Below, piece after piece: positions 25,163 through 34,094 of a stretch of 64,000 bases of DNA. Every line of letters begins with the position of its first letter. The first letter of the stretch is position 1. The stretch is from assembly GCA_040755915.1 (NCBI GenBank), contig JBFLWM010000033.1, positions 1 through 64,000 of the forward strand, written 5' to 3'. The translations under genes and the position numbers were made by a program. The notes beneath the pieces are model-generated. The model had not been told where the DNA came from. It saw nothing but the letters and a program-made list of their open reading frames with translations, and did no database searches. This DNA is from Sulfurivermis sp040755915. GTDB lineage: Bacteria > Pseudomonadota > Gammaproteobacteria > Thiohalomonadales > Thiohalomonadaceae.

Positions 25163-26044
25163 TCAATACCGTCCCGGGCGCCGGGCCACCGCTTCCAGCT
25201 GCCAGGCGGCCGCATCGATGGCGGCCTCCAGACGGCTCTGCTGCGCGGGGTCCAGCGCGGGAAAAAAGTCAAAGCCGGTGAGTTCCTCGACGCGGTCGAC
25301 GCTGGTGACGAAGTAATCCAGTGGTTCATCACCGCGCACCGACTGCGGCACAACGAAGGCCAGCAGGCGCGGCGGCGCAGCACCGCGGCCGGGGGCGGCG
25401 TAGATCTTGAAAAACGCATCAGGGATCTCCACCCGGGCGGAGCCCGCCAGGCGCTGGATGTCGGCGTCGAAGATCGGGCCGGTGATGACCCACAGCTCCT
25501 TTGCGCGCGGTGCGAAGAAATCGATCTCCGCCTCCTCCAGCCGTTGCCATACCTTCTGATTCAGCCGGGGCCGCTGCGGCGTGATGTTGGTCATCAGGAA
25601 GGTCTGCTGCTGCGCCGTCGGGCCGTACAGGCGCGAGATGGCGTAGTTGGGGGCGAGGTGGCCGCGGTCGTAGCCGCTGCCGCTGTAGTCGTCGTGGCCG
25701 ATGGAGTTCAGAGCGCGCCAGTCGCGGTTGAAACGTTCCGGGCGACGGTAAAAAGGCGCGTCTGCCGGGACCGGCTGCAGCCGGTATTCGACCCACAGCG
25801 GATTGCCGCGCAGGTCGGACCAGCCCACCAGAAAGGCGTCGTTGCGCAGCACGCGGGTCCAGGTGAGGGCGCGCCAGTCGATGGCTGCCGGCACGCCTTG
25901 CCAGGCCATTGCCGGGCGCGCGTGCAACACCTCGTAGCCGTACCAGCCGGCGGTGAGTACTGCCATTGCCAGCAGCAACAACGGATGGCGGCGCAGCAGA
26001 TACAGCAGTGCAGCGACACGAACGGCGGTGTGGCGACGGGCCAT
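25163..26044 (-). CDS. Membrane-anchored DNA/RNA non-specific endonuclease (NUC1/EndoG family)
   Basis: The 293-aa product has an uncleaved N-terminal hydrophobic anchor (about residues 12-36) and then a beta-beta-alpha metal nuclease domain. The catalytic motif YDRGHLAPNYA (DRGH, about residue 125) is intact, followed by the Mg-ligand Asn in FLMTNITPQ (about 150). It should act outside the cytoplasm on nucleic acids, for nutrient recycling or defence. It is transcribed away from the neighbouring small gene pair; no immunity protein is apparent. The ATG has only a weak ribosome site. Confidence 0.9.
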   Translation of the reverse strand: MARRHTAVRVAALLYLLRRHPLLLLAMAVLTAGWYGYEVLHARPAMAWQGVPAAIDWRALTWTRVLRNDAFLVGWSDLRGNPLWVEYRLQPVPADAPFYRRPERFNRDWRALNSIGHDDYSGSGYDRGHLAPNYAISRLYGPTAQQQTFLMTNITPQRPRLNQKVWQRLEEAEIDFFAPRAKELWVITGPIFDADIQRLAGSARVEIPDAFFKIYAAPGRGAAPPRLLAFVVPQSVRGDEPLDYFVTSVDRVEELTGFDFFPALDPAQQSRLEAAIDAAAWQLEAVARRPGRY

Positions 26045-26149
26045 GGGATCTCCGGGGCAGAACGGGAGGCGAATTATAACTGTCTACCGCCGCCGGTACC
26101 GAGCGCTTATGATGGAGCGGCATCGTTCACAGGACAAAGGGAACCAGGC

Positions 26150-26404
26150 ATGACGGATGGGGATTTCGAACAGGAAGGATTGCTGCCGGCCGATCTGCGC
26201 GAGAGCTATGCGGTGATCTATGCGCCGCGCCGCCAGCGCCAGCGCTATCCGGAGAATACGGTGCAGGTGGTGGACACCGAGCAGGAGGCGCTGGCCGGGG
26301 CCGATGCGAAAAAACACCTGTTTGCCGCGCGGGTATGCGGCCCGTTCCGTTCCTCCGAGGGATTCAAGCTGTTCTATCTGGTGCGTTGGCTGGGAGAGGA
26401 GTGA
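26150..26404 (+). CDS. Small hypothetical protein coupled to TPMT
   Basis: An 84-aa soluble protein (MTDGDFEQEGLLPADLRESY at its start). It is rich in Arg, Gln and acids, ending FKLFYLVRWLGEE. No family is recognised. The ATG at 26150 has AAAGGGA about nine bases upstream; the much longer open frame reading in from the left lies antisense to the endonuclease and is rejected. The stop overlaps the ATG of the methyltransferase gene by one base (TGATG), so the two are co-translated. Codon use matches the neighbours. Confidence 0.7.
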   Translation: MTDGDFEQEGLLPADLRESYAVIYAPRRQRQRYPENTVQVVDTEQEALAGADAKKHLFAARVCGPFRSSEGFKLFYLVRWLGEE

Positions 26405-27057
26405 TGAAGGCGGAGTTCTGGCTGGAGCGCTGGCAGCGCAACGAAATCGGTTTCCATCAGGAGGAAATCAATGCCCACCTGCAGGACTACTGGGGCAGTC
26501 TGCAATTGCCCGCGGGGGCCGAGGTGTTCGTGCCGCTGTGCGGCAAGAGCCGCGACATGCTGTGGCTGCGTGCGCAGGGCTACCGCGTACTCGGCGTGGA
26601 GCTGAGTCCGCTGGCAGTGGAGGATTTCTTTCTGGAGAACGAACTCAAGCCGCAGGTGCGCAGCCACGGCGCCTTCGACAGCTGGAGTTGTGACGGCGTG
26701 ACCCTGCTGTGCGGCGATTTCTTCGAACTGGAGCCGGCCGACCTCAAGGGCATTGCGGCGGTGTATGACCGTGCCTCGCTGGTGGCGCTGCCGCCGGAGA
26801 TGCGCACGGAGTATGCGCGGCATCTGCACAAAGTGCTGCCGGCACGCGTGCCGATGCTGCTGGTCACCATGGATTATGCGCAGGCGGAGATGGACGGGCC
26901 GCCGTTTTCCGTCAGCGCGGCCGAGGTGCAGCGGCTGTATGCCGGGCACTACGACATCGCACGGCTGTATACCCATGATGTATTGTCCGAGAATGCCCGC
27001 TTCCGCGAGCGTGGCCTGACGCGTCTCGACGAGGTGGTGTTCCATTTGCAGCCGTAG
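26404..27057 (+). CDS. tpm: Thiopurine S-methyltransferase family protein
   Basis: A 217-aa SAM-dependent methyltransferase. It opens with the TPMT hallmark EFWLERWQRNEIGFHQ, then the SAM-binding FVPLCGKSRDMLWL (motif I, about residues 44-57), GVELSPLAVEDFF and VYDRASLVALPPEMR. Bacterial TPMTs methylate thiols, selenium or tellurium oxyanions, contributing to metalloid detoxification. It is coupled to the preceding 84-aa gene, and the msrA gene is 126 bases further on. Confidence 0.93.
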   Translation: MKAEFWLERWQRNEIGFHQEEINAHLQDYWGSLQLPAGAEVFVPLCGKSRDMLWLRAQGYRVLGVELSPLAVEDFFLENELKPQVRSHGAFDSWSCDGVTLLCGDFFELEPADLKGIAAVYDRASLVALPPEMRTEYARHLHKVLPARVPMLLVTMDYAQAEMDGPPFSVSAAEVQRLYAGHYDIARLYTHDVLSENARFRERGLTRLDEVVFHLQP

Positions 27058-27183
27058 TACGCGTCATCGCGGCAGAGTCGTTGCGGAGAAAAATCTGCGT
27101 TTGCCACAGGCATACTCCGCGCGGCCTTGTTTTTCCGCCGTGCGGACGCATCCTTAGGGGATACCGCCGCGAGGACCGCCGCC

Positions 27184-27816
27184 ATGTCACTCCATTCCCG
27201 CACACCCGTCATGCCTACCGCCGCCGAAGCCTTGCCCGGCCGCGCCGTACCGATGCCGGTGCCGCTCAATCACTACGTCAACGGCAACCGGATCATCCCG
27301 CCGTTTCCGCCGGGCATGGCGCAGGCCCTGTTCGGCCTGGGATGTTTCTGGGGCGCCGAGCGTCGTTTCTGGCAGCAGCCCGGCGTGTATTCCACGGCCG
27401 TGGGCTATGCGGGTGGCTATACGCCCAACCCCACCTACCGCGAGGTGTGCAGCGGCATGACCGGACACAATGAGGTGGTGCACGTGATCCATGACCCGCA
27501 GCAGATCAGCTACGAAGATCTGCTGCGCGTGTTCTGGGAGGCGCACGACCCGACCCAGGGCATGCGCCAGGGGAATGATGTCGGTACCCAGTATCGTTCC
27601 GGCATCTATGTCTACGATGCGGCGCAGCGCGCCGCCGCCGAGGCGACACGCGCGGCATTCCAGGCGCGGCTGGGCGCTGCGGGATTCGGCGCGATCACCA
27701 CCGAGATCGTCGACGCGCCAACCTTCTATTACGCCGAGGAATATCACCAGCAATATCTGGCAAAGAATCCCGGCGGTTATTGCGGCCTGGGCGGCACCGG
27801 CGTGTGCCTGGCATAG
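27184..27816 (+). CDS. msrA: Peptide-methionine (S)-S-oxide reductase MsrA
   Basis: The 210-aa enzyme reduces methionine-S-sulfoxide in proteins. The catalytic motif GCFWGAERRFW (Cys about 55) is preceded by FGL; GYAGGYTPNPTYREVCSG and EYHQQYLAKNPGGYCGLGG are family signatures. The Cys pair at the C-terminus (GYCGLGGTGVC) provides the resolving cysteines. The first 40 residues are an extension as in E. coli MsrA, with no signal peptide, so the protein is cytoplasmic. An earlier in-frame ATG at 27127 gives a longer, atypical N-terminus. A FIST gene starts ten bases after the stop. Confidence 0.94.
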   Translation: MSLHSRTPVMPTAAEALPGRAVPMPVPLNHYVNGNRIIPPFPPGMAQALFGLGCFWGAERRFWQQPGVYSTAVGYAGGYTPNPTYREVCSGMTGHNEVVHVIHDPQQISYEDLLRVFWEAHDPTQGMRQGNDVGTQYRSGIYVYDAAQRAAAEATRAAFQARLGAAGFGAITTEIVDAPTFYYAEEYHQQYLAKNPGGYCGLGGTGVCLA

Positions 27817-27826
27817 GGATATAACG

Positions 27827-28951
27827 ATGCAGCAATTTCTGCTCGCCCACGCGGCGGGCGCCGACGGCACCACCCTGCTGGAACGCTGCCTGCAGCAATT
27901 GGGCAGCGTGCCGCCGGAGGCCACACTCGGTTTTGTCTACGCCAGCGACACGCTGGCGGCCGAGCTGCCGCAGATCGTGCAGCGCCTGCAGGCGGTGTTG
28001 CCGCGCGTACAGTGGGTGGGCACCCTGGGCATGGCGGTGTGCGCCAGCGGTGAGGAATATTACGACGGGCCGGCGCTGGTGCTGCTGCTGGGCGATGTGC
28101 CGGTGGAGCAGTTCCGCCTGTTGCCGTCGGCGCTGCAGGCCGAGGCGGTGCTGCCGCCGGAATTGCATGCCTGGGCGGAGCAGCAAGGCTATTGCTTTGC
28201 GCTGCTGCACGGCGATCCCACCAACACCGCGACACCGAGGCTGGTGGAGGCGGTGGGTGCGGCGCTGCCGGCGGCCTTCGTCAACGGCGGCCTTACCTCA
28301 TCCAACAGCATGCATCATCAGGTGGTCGGTGATGCGGTGATCAGCGGCGGCGTGTCGGGCGTGTTGTTCGGCCCCGCAGTGGCGGTAGTCACCGATCACA
28401 CCCAGGGCTGCACGCCGCTGGGGCGTCCCCATGCCATCACCGAGGCGGAGGGCAACATCGCCATCCGTCTTGATCACCGTCCGGCACTGGAGGTGATGAA
28501 GGAGGAGATCGGCGAGGTATTGGCGCGCGATCTGCAGCGCATTGCCGGTTACATCTTTGTCGGTCTGCCCATCGCCCATTCCGACACCGGCGACTATCTG
28601 GTGCGCCACCTGATGGGGCTGGATACGCGCAACGGACTCATCGCCGTGGGCGATTATCTCGATGGCCATGAGCGGCTGATGTTCTGTCGCCGCGACGGCA
28701 ACACGGCGCGCGAGGATATGCGCCAGATGCTGGAGCGCATCAAGGCACGGGTGGCCGGCCGCACCATCCGTGGCGGCATCTACGTCACCTGTCTGGGGCG
28801 CGGCCGCAACCAGTTTGGCGACGACGCCGAGGAGTTGCGCCTGATCGGTGCGGTGCTGGGCGAGTTCCCCCTGGCCGGTTTCTTTGCCAACGGCGAGCTC
28901 TATAATGGACGCCTGTATGGCTACACCGGGGTGCTGACGCTGTTCCTGTAG
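27827..28951 (+). CDS. FIST sensory domain protein
   Basis: The 374-aa soluble protein has FIST N (about residues 1-215) and FIST C (about 215-370) domains. Recognisable segments are WVGTLGMAVCASGEEY, VNGGLTSSNSM and the C-terminal RLIGAVLGEFPLAGFFANGE. FIST domains are predicted small-ligand (perhaps amino acid) sensors in signal transduction. Here no output domain is fused, so it must act through a partner. It begins ten bases after msrA, so a shared transcript is likely, and marC follows 36 bases later. Confidence 0.9.
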   Translation: MQQFLLAHAAGADGTTLLERCLQQLGSVPPEATLGFVYASDTLAAELPQIVQRLQAVLPRVQWVGTLGMAVCASGEEYYDGPALVLLLGDVPVEQFRLLPSALQAEAVLPPELHAWAEQQGYCFALLHGDPTNTATPRLVEAVGAALPAAFVNGGLTSSNSMHHQVVGDAVISGGVSGVLFGPAVAVVTDHTQGCTPLGRPHAITEAEGNIAIRLDHRPALEVMKEEIGEVLARDLQRIAGYIFVGLPIAHSDTGDYLVRHLMGLDTRNGLIAVGDYLDGHERLMFCRRDGNTAREDMRQMLERIKARVAGRTIRGGIYVTCLGRGRNQFGDDAEELRLIGAVLGEFPLAGFFANGELYNGRLYGYTGVLTLFL

Positions 28952-28987
28952 CACCCGGCGGGCGGCCGGCAAGCGGGGGAAAAGGGA

Positions 28988-29596
28988 ATGCAGGATTTCA
29001 TCGGCGTACTGGTGCCGCTGTTGATCATCATGGACCCGCTGGGCAACCTGCCCTTCTTCCTGCTGTTCACCCGCGACAACACGCAGGATGAGCGGCGGCG
29101 CATGGCGCTGGTGGCTGCCGTGGCCAGTGCCGTCATTCTGATGACCTTCGCCCTCAGCGGCGACGTCCTGCTGCGCTTCTTCCATATCAGCATGCCGGCC
29201 TTCCAGCTGGCCGGCGGCTTCATCTTCTTCATCTACGCCCTGCAAATGCTGGCGCTGATCCCGAGCGGCATCAAGACTTCGGCCGAGGAGGAGCAGGAGG
29301 GCATTCGCAAGGACAACATCGCCCTGGTGCCGCTGGCCATTCCGCTGCTGGCCGGGCCGGGCGCCATCACCGCGGTGCTGGTCTGGCGCCAGCAGCTCAC
29401 CGCACCCGTGCAGCAGCTGCAACTGCTGGCGGCGATACTCCTCGCCTGCCTCATCGTCTATCTGGCTTTGCGCTTTGCCGGAACCCTGCGCCGCCTGCTC
29501 GGGGTCAGCGGCATCCGCGTCGTCACGCGCCTGATGGGGCTGCTGCTGGCGGTGATCGCGGTGGAGTTCATGGTGCAGGGCTGGCGCCAGATTTGA
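28988..29596 (+). CDS. MarC family integral membrane protein
   Basis: A 202-aa protein with six predicted helices. The first has the typical MarC stretch IMDPLGNLPFFLLF, and the fourth the ALVPLAIPLLAGPGAIT motif. Despite the name, MarC proteins have no proven antibiotic-resistance role. A GGGG-rich ribosome site (AAGCGGGGGAAAAGGGA) precedes the ATG. It is followed ten bases later by a GNAT gene, probably co-transcribed. Confidence 0.93.
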   Translation: MQDFIGVLVPLLIIMDPLGNLPFFLLFTRDNTQDERRRMALVAAVASAVILMTFALSGDVLLRFFHISMPAFQLAGGFIFFIYALQMLALIPSGIKTSAEEEQEGIRKDNIALVPLAIPLLAGPGAITAVLVWRQQLTAPVQQLQLLAAILLACLIVYLALRFAGTLRRLLGVSGIRVVTRLMGLLLAVIAVEFMVQGWRQI

Positions 29597-29606
29597 GGAG
29601 CGGGAC

Positions 29607-30098
29607 ATGGGACAATTGCACATCACCCCGGCCGAGGCCCATGACGTGGTGGCCATCCACGAAATGATCACTGAGCTGTCGGAGCATCTCGGTCTGGCCC
29701 ACGAGGTGGTTGCCACCGAGGGCGACATCCACAATGCCCTGTTCGGGCCGCAGCGGCAGGCGGAGGTGCTGCTGGCGCGACTCGATGGCGCCGCCGTGGG
29801 CTTCGCCCTGTACTACGGCAACTATTCCACCTTCCGCGGCCGCTGCGGCATCCATCTGGAGGATCTCTACGTGCGTCCGGTGGCGCGTGGCCTCAACATC
29901 GGCCGCCGGTTGCTGGCCGAACTGGCGCGCATCACGCTGGAGCGCGGCTGCACGCGTCTGGAATGGTGGGTGCTGGCGGAGGATGCAAAAGCGGTGGCGT
30001 TCTATGAACACATGGGCGCCACGGCCAAGGATGAGTGGATGGTGTATCGTCTGCGCGGTGATGCCCTGCGCGATATTGCCGCAGGAAACGCACCGTAG
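29607..30098 (+). CDS. GNAT family N-acetyltransferase
   Basis: The 163-aa protein has a complete GNAT fold, with acetyl-CoA-binding motif VRPVARGLNIGRRLLAELAR (about residues 91-110) and the C-terminal EDAKAVAFYEHMGA. The N-terminal segment ITELSEHLGLAHEVVATE resembles diamine (spermidine/spermine-like) acetyltransferases; the substrate is unproven. GGAG lies seven bases before the ATG. The stop abuts that of the convergent HDOD gene with no gap between them. Confidence 0.9.
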   Translation: MGQLHITPAEAHDVVAIHEMITELSEHLGLAHEVVATEGDIHNALFGPQRQAEVLLARLDGAAVGFALYYGNYSTFRGRCGIHLEDLYVRPVARGLNIGRRLLAELARITLERGCTRLEWWVLAEDAKAVAFYEHMGATAKDEWMVYRLRGDALRDIAAGNAP

Positions 30099-31340
30099 TC
30101 AGTGCAGCATCTGCTGGATCGCGGCACTGACGGTGTGCGCCTCGCGCAGGATGGCAAGGCCGTGGTGCGGATCGAATTCGCCCAGGTCGAGCTTGCGATA
30201 GGCCGGCGTGGTGTCGATGCGCGGCAGGTGCTGCATCTGCGCTGTGCCGAGATGGCTGTGCAGCTGGGCCACCACCAGCAGGTCGGCATAATCGGGCGTC
30301 TCGTGGGCATCGCGCATCCAGTCTTCCGCCTGTTCCGCGGCGGTGACCAGATCCTCCTCGAAACCGAGACGGCTCAGCACCAGATGGCTGGTGATGCGAC
30401 GCAGGCGGCTGATGGTCTTGTCCAGCTCGGCGGCGTCATGTTCCAGATTGCCGTGTTGTGCGGCGAAGGTGAGGATGGGGATCACGCCGATGTCGTGCAG
30501 CAGGCCGGCAAGCATGCCGCGCTCGGCGTTGAAGCCGTGGCTGTGGCGCGCCAGCACATAGGCGAGGCTGGCGATCTGGCTGCTGTGCTGATACAGCGCC
30601 TGCATGCGCTGCTTGAGCAGCGGCGCGTCGGCAGTGAACACATGCTTGAGCGCCAGACTGATGGCGATGCTTTGCGCCGCGGCGAGGCCGAGCCGGGTGA
30701 CGGCCTGATAGACGGTGGTGACCGGCTTGTCGCGCCGGTAGGCGGCACTGTTGGCGACATGAATCAACCGGGCGGAGAGTACGGGATCGGCCAGCACCAT
30801 CTTGGCGACATCCTTGACGCTGACATCCGGATTGCGGATGGCCTCGCGGATGCGCAGTGCGATGTCGGGCAGCGACGGCAGCTCCAGTTCGTCGCGCTGG
30901 TAGGCCTGGTAGATGCGCTGATACAGCGGGCTGTCATCGGCGGCATTGCCCGCCATCACGATCTCTTCACCGCTGCCCGTGCTGCGCTCCGCGGCGGTCA
31001 GGCTGTGCAGCAACGGGCGGCTGAAACGCACCACCACGCTGGCGACCCTGGCCTCGGCATGGAGGCCGGGCGGGTGGATGCGGAACAGCGGCAGGCGGGC
31101 GCGCGGCGAGTTGGCGTGCACCTCCTCGTTTTCGCCCTTGTCGGATACCAGCGTCACCTCGCCGCGGATGAGGTAGGTGAGCCAGGCGGAATCTTCGGCG
31201 GCGACGATGCGGCCGTGGGGCTTGAGTACTTCGAGGCGCCCCTGCTCGGCGAGGCGACGGCGTGATTCGTCGCCCAGTTCACACACCGGGTAGACGGCCT
31301 CGGCGACGCGAATCAGTACACGCGGATCGTTGCTCTCCAT
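30099..31340 (-). CDS. HDOD domain protein with N-terminal cNMP-binding-like domain
   Basis: The 413-aa protein combines a CRP-like cupin region (about residues 15-115, partly degenerate) with an HDOD domain (about 150-345), seen as ELPSLPDIALRIREAI, MLADPVLSARLIHVANSAAY-like and GMLAGLLHDIGVIPIL. HDOD proteins are HD-superfamily relatives usually lacking phosphodiesterase activity that relay c-di-GMP or stress signals. The HD pair is kept as LLHDIG. It is convergent with the marC-GNAT pair and has its own 198-base upstream region. Confidence 0.88.
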   Translation of the reverse strand: MESNDPRVLIRVAEAVYPVCELGDESRRRLAEQGRLEVLKPHGRIVAAEDSAWLTYLIRGEVTLVSDKGENEEVHANSPRARLPLFRIHPPGLHAEARVASVVVRFSRPLLHSLTAAERSTGSGEEIVMAGNAADDSPLYQRIYQAYQRDELELPSLPDIALRIREAIRNPDVSVKDVAKMVLADPVLSARLIHVANSAAYRRDKPVTTVYQAVTRLGLAAAQSIAISLALKHVFTADAPLLKQRMQALYQHSSQIASLAYVLARHSHGFNAERGMLAGLLHDIGVIPILTFAAQHGNLEHDAAELDKTISRLRRITSHLVLSRLGFEEDLVTAAEQAEDWMRDAHETPDYADLLVVAQLHSHLGTAQMQHLPRIDTTPAYRKLDLGEFDPHHGLAILREAHTVSAAIQQMLH

Positions 31341-31538
31341 GGCCCACCCTGTAGCTGGTTAAGCGGCTTCCCGAAAACGCCGGTCTTTCTCCTGCCGTGC
31401 CGTGCGGGAATCTGTGGCAGTGATTGCGTTTTCGCAAAGGTTCAGGCGATGTTTTTGGATAGAATGGTCCTGAACTTCCGGAAGCATATCACAGCGTCCG
31501 CATCCCTCATCTTCGCGCCCACTCCCACGAGGACCGAC

Positions 31539-32039
31539 ATGATCTACGCCATTGACGACACCCTGAAGCGCCAGGCCCGCACTCCCCACGAATTGCTGAT
31601 GATCAATCTGGCGGCCTTTCATCTGCTCCTCGCCCCGGCCTCCATCGCCCTCGACATCGGTGCCTGGGGTCTGGCCCTGCCGCCATTGTTTTCTTCCCTG
31701 GTGATCGCCTATATCTATCTGCGCAGCCATCGCGCCGCCACCGGCGCGCCCTGGTTTGCGCTGATGCACTGGCGCCTCGCCTGGCGCCGTTGCCGCCTGC
31801 TGATGATGGGGTATGCCGCCTCGGCGCTGATCATCGGCGGCGGTTCGCTGCTGGCGCTCACCGCGCAGAAACACAGCATGCGCGAGATCATCTTCACCAT
31901 CGCCACGCGCGTGGGTGTGATGCCCACTATCATCATGGTGCTGGTGCTGTTCGTGCTGGCCAACAGCGGTCTGGAGATGGCGGGCAAGGGGGAGGTGCCG
32001 GATGGGCTGCTCAAGCTGTACCCGCCGCCGGCCGAATAA
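31539..32039 (+). CDS. Small integral membrane protein of unknown function
   Basis: The 166-aa protein has three predicted helices (about residues 25-65, 90-110 and 122-142). It has a charged N-terminus (MIYAIDDTLKRQARTPHELL) and a hydrophilic C-terminus ending LLKLYPPPAE. No family is recognised. GAGGA lies seven bases before the chosen ATG at 31539; a longer in-frame form from 31449 lacks a ribosome site and its extra residues are not membrane-like. DUF971 follows 24 bases later, possibly on the same transcript. Confidence 0.72.
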   Translation: MIYAIDDTLKRQARTPHELLMINLAAFHLLLAPASIALDIGAWGLALPPLFSSLVIAYIYLRSHRAATGAPWFALMHWRLAWRRCRLLMMGYAASALIIGGGSLLALTAQKHSMREIIFTIATRVGVMPTIIMVLVLFVLANSGLEMAGKGEVPDGLLKLYPPPAE

Positions 32040-32063
32040 CCATCCAGTGTCGCGGGAGATCAT

Positions 32064-32429
32064 ATGGAGCCATCCCATCACCCCACCGAAATCGCCCTGC
32101 ACCGCGACCGGCGCCTGCTCGAAATCACCTTCGCCGACGGCGCCCGCTTCGAGCTGCCCTGCGAATACCTGCGCGTCTATTCCCCCTCCTCCGAGGTGGC
32201 CGGCTATCACCGCAAGCGCCCGGTGCTGCAGGTGGGCAAGGCCGAGGTCAACATCAGCGACATCGTCCAGGTGGGGCATTACGCGGTGAAGCTGTGTTTC
32301 GACGACGGCCATACCAGCGGCCTGTATACCTGGGACTACCTCTACGACCTCGGTGCCAACTACGACCGGCACTGGGCCGACTATCTGGCCCGCCTGGAGC
32401 GGGCGGGGGCCCGGCGCCAGCCTGATTGA
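32064..32429 (+). CDS. DUF971 (gamma-butyrobetaine hydroxylase-like N-terminal) protein
   Basis: A 121-aa protein consisting only of a DUF971 domain: EIALHRDRRLLEITFADG, LPCEYLRVYSPSSEVAG and HTSGLYTWDYLYDLG. Eukaryotic gamma-butyrobetaine hydroxylases carry this as a Zn-binding N-terminal domain. Stand-alone bacterial versions sit near Fe-S assembly or ubiquinone genes. His and Cys ligands are partly visible (LPCEYL, GHYAVKLCFDDGH). It is upstream of a Fur-regulated hemP gene but has a separate transcript. Confidence 0.92.
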   Translation: MEPSHHPTEIALHRDRRLLEITFADGARFELPCEYLRVYSPSSEVAGYHRKRPVLQVGKAEVNISDIVQVGHYAVKLCFDDGHTSGLYTWDYLYDLGANYDRHWADYLARLERAGARRQPD

Positions 32430-32440
32430 TGTGCTTCCTG

Positions 32441-32469
32441 TTGACTATCTAATGAGAATCATTATCATC
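32441..32469 (+). promoter_or_regulatory. Fur box over the hemP promoter
   Basis: The 19-mer at 32448-32466, TCTAATGAGAATCATTATC, matches the Fur consensus at 16 of 19 positions. It overlaps a sigma70 promoter: TTGACT (32441-32446), 16-bp spacer, TATCAT (32463-32468). Iron-replete repression is expected. Confidence 0.85.
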
Positions 32470-32508
32470 TAGTCCCCAGAACAACTACTCAGGTCTGCGG
32501 GGTGTGCG

Positions 32509-32682
32509 ATGAACGACAGAGAGGCCGGCAAGGCACCGGTCAGGGTGACGGCGGCCGATGGGCGGCGCCGTTTGGACAGCATCGCGCTGCTGGGTTGCGG
32601 CAATGAGTTGATCATCGCCCATGGCGGCGAGGAATACCGCCTGCGCCTGACCCGGCAGGGGAAACTGATTTTGACCAAATAA
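32509..32682 (+). CDS. hemP: Hemin uptake protein HemP
   Basis: The 57-aa protein MNDREAGKAPVRVTAADG... has the HemP core RRRLDSIALLGCGNELII, followed by HGGEEYRLRLTRQGKLILTK at its end. HemP is a small, Fur-repressed factor that in Burkholderia promotes transcription of haem-uptake genes. A canonical Fur box and promoter end about 40 bases upstream. No haem receptor or hmu operon is adjacent, so it acts in trans or stands alone here. A GC-rich hairpin follows the stop. Confidence 0.92.
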   Translation: MNDREAGKAPVRVTAADGRRRLDSIALLGCGNELIIAHGGEEYRLRLTRQGKLILTK

Positions 32683-32694
32683 GTCCTTCGCTAG

Positions 32695-32719
32695 CGGCGG
32701 GCGCGCAACGCGCCCGCCG
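32695..32719 (+). terminator. GC-rich hairpin after hemP
   Basis: A perfect 11-bp stem, CGGCGGGCGCG / CGCGCCCGCCG, with a CAA loop lies 12 bases after the hemP stop. A clean U-tract is missing, so termination is likely but not certain. Confidence 0.45.
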
Positions 32720-32873
32720 TCTGCGCGGCCCGTCCTCGCAATTCTTTGCAATCCTTTTGCTCCGAAGTTGTCTCTGTCGTGGCGGCGGCGCGCTAAAGTG
32801 GCGCTGTGGCCTTGCGACCCGCTGGCCATGTCTGCGATGGTGGACGGCAACCTTTGGAACAGAAGGCGTATTC

Positions 32874-34094
32874 ATGAGCACGATCCCTCTTCCCGGCACG
32901 GCGCGCCGCCGGCGCGTGATCATCGGCGTGTTGCTGGTGGCGTGCGCCGTCGGTGCGTTACTCGTGTGGCGTTTTTTCTTCGCCGCCGCTGCCGGCAGTG
33001 ATCCGACCCAGAGCAGCACCCAGGTCCAGCGCGGCGATATCGAAGAGATGGTGACCGCCACCGGCATGCTGCAGCCGCGTGACTACGTCGATGTCGGCGC
33101 CCAGGTGTCGGGCCAGTTGCGCAGGATCCATGTCGATGTGGGCAGCGAGGTGAAGGAAGGCGATCTGCTGGCGGAGATCGACCCGACCCTGTTCCGCGCC
33201 CGGGTGGATGCCAGCCGCGCCCAGCTGCGCTACCAGCGCGCCCAGTTGCAGGACCGCGAGGCGCAACTGGCGCTGGCGGAGATCCAGTACCGGCGGCAGA
33301 AGAATCTGCTGGCCGAGGAGGCGACCACTACGGAGGCCGTGCAGAACGCCGAGGCGGAACTGAAGTCGGCGCGTGCCCAGATCGAAATGCTCAAGGCGCA
33401 GATCGATCAGACCGAGTCCTCGCTGCGCGCCGACGAGGCCAATCTCGATTACGCGCGCATCTACGCGCCGATGGGCGGCACCGTGGTCTCCATCACGGCG
33501 CGCCAGGGCCAGACGTTGAACGCCAACCAGCAGGCGCCGATCATCCTGCGCATCGCCGACCTGTCCACCATGACGGTGCAGACCCAGGTGTCGGAGGCCG
33601 ACGTGTCGCGCCTGCGCCTCGGCATGGAGGCCTACTTCACCACCCTGGGCAGCCAGGGGCGGCGCTGGTACGGCAAGCTGCACCGCATCGAGCCGACGCC
33701 GACGGTGCAGAACAACGTGGTGCTGTACAACGCCCTGTTCGATGTGGACAACCCCAACCGCGCCCTGATGACGCAGATGACGGCGCAGGTGTTCTTCGTC
33801 GTCGCCGAGGCGAAGGGTGCGTTGCTGGTACCGATGTCGGCGCTGGGCATGCAGCCGGTGCGTCCCGCCGCCGGCAACGGCGAAGGACGCAGCCGCCAGC
33901 GCCGCGCCACGGTGCAGGTGGTGGCGGCGGACGGCGGCATCGCGCCGCGCGAGGTGGAGGTGGGCGTCAGCAATCGCATCCAGGCGCAGATCCTCTCCGG
34001 CCTGCAGGAAGGCGAGCGCGTGGTGTCGACGCCGAGTGGTCTGGGCGCGCGCGCCGCAGCGGGCGGAATGTCGCGGCCGGCGAGACTGCATTGA
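32874..34094 (+). CDS. macA: Efflux periplasmic adaptor MacA
   Basis: The 406-aa membrane-fusion protein has one N-terminal helix (about residues 14-36), a barrel-sandwich/lipoyl domain split by a long alpha-helical hairpin (about residues 100-190, repeated AQLQDREAQLALAEIQY-like heptads), and a beta-barrel with RIADLSTMTVQTQVSEADV. The membrane-proximal domain follows. It links inner-membrane MacB to an outer-membrane channel. AGAAGG lies before the ATG at 32874. Its stop overlaps the macB start (TGATG). Confidence 0.93.
   Translation: MSTIPLPGTARRRRVIIGVLLVACAVGALLVWRFFFAAAAGSDPTQSSTQVQRGDIEEMVTATGMLQPRDYVDVGAQVSGQLRRIHVDVGSEVKEGDLLAEIDPTLFRARVDASRAQLRYQRAQLQDREAQLALAEIQYRRQKNLLAEEATTTEAVQNAEAELKSARAQIEMLKAQIDQTESSLRADEANLDYARIYAPMGGTVVSITARQGQTLNANQQAPIILRIADLSTMTVQTQVSEADVSRLRLGMEAYFTTLGSQGRRWYGKLHRIEPTPTVQNNVVLYNALFDVDNPNRALMTQMTAQVFFVVAEAKGALLVPMSALGMQPVRPAAGNGEGRSRQRRATVQVVAADGGIAPREVEVGVSNRIQAQILSGLQEGERVVSTPSGLGARAAAGGMSRPARLH

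Noticed and set aside
27060..27183. Regulatory RNA or riboswitch before msrA
   Set aside because: The 120 bases have no recognised riboswitch core; methionine-related control is only a guess.
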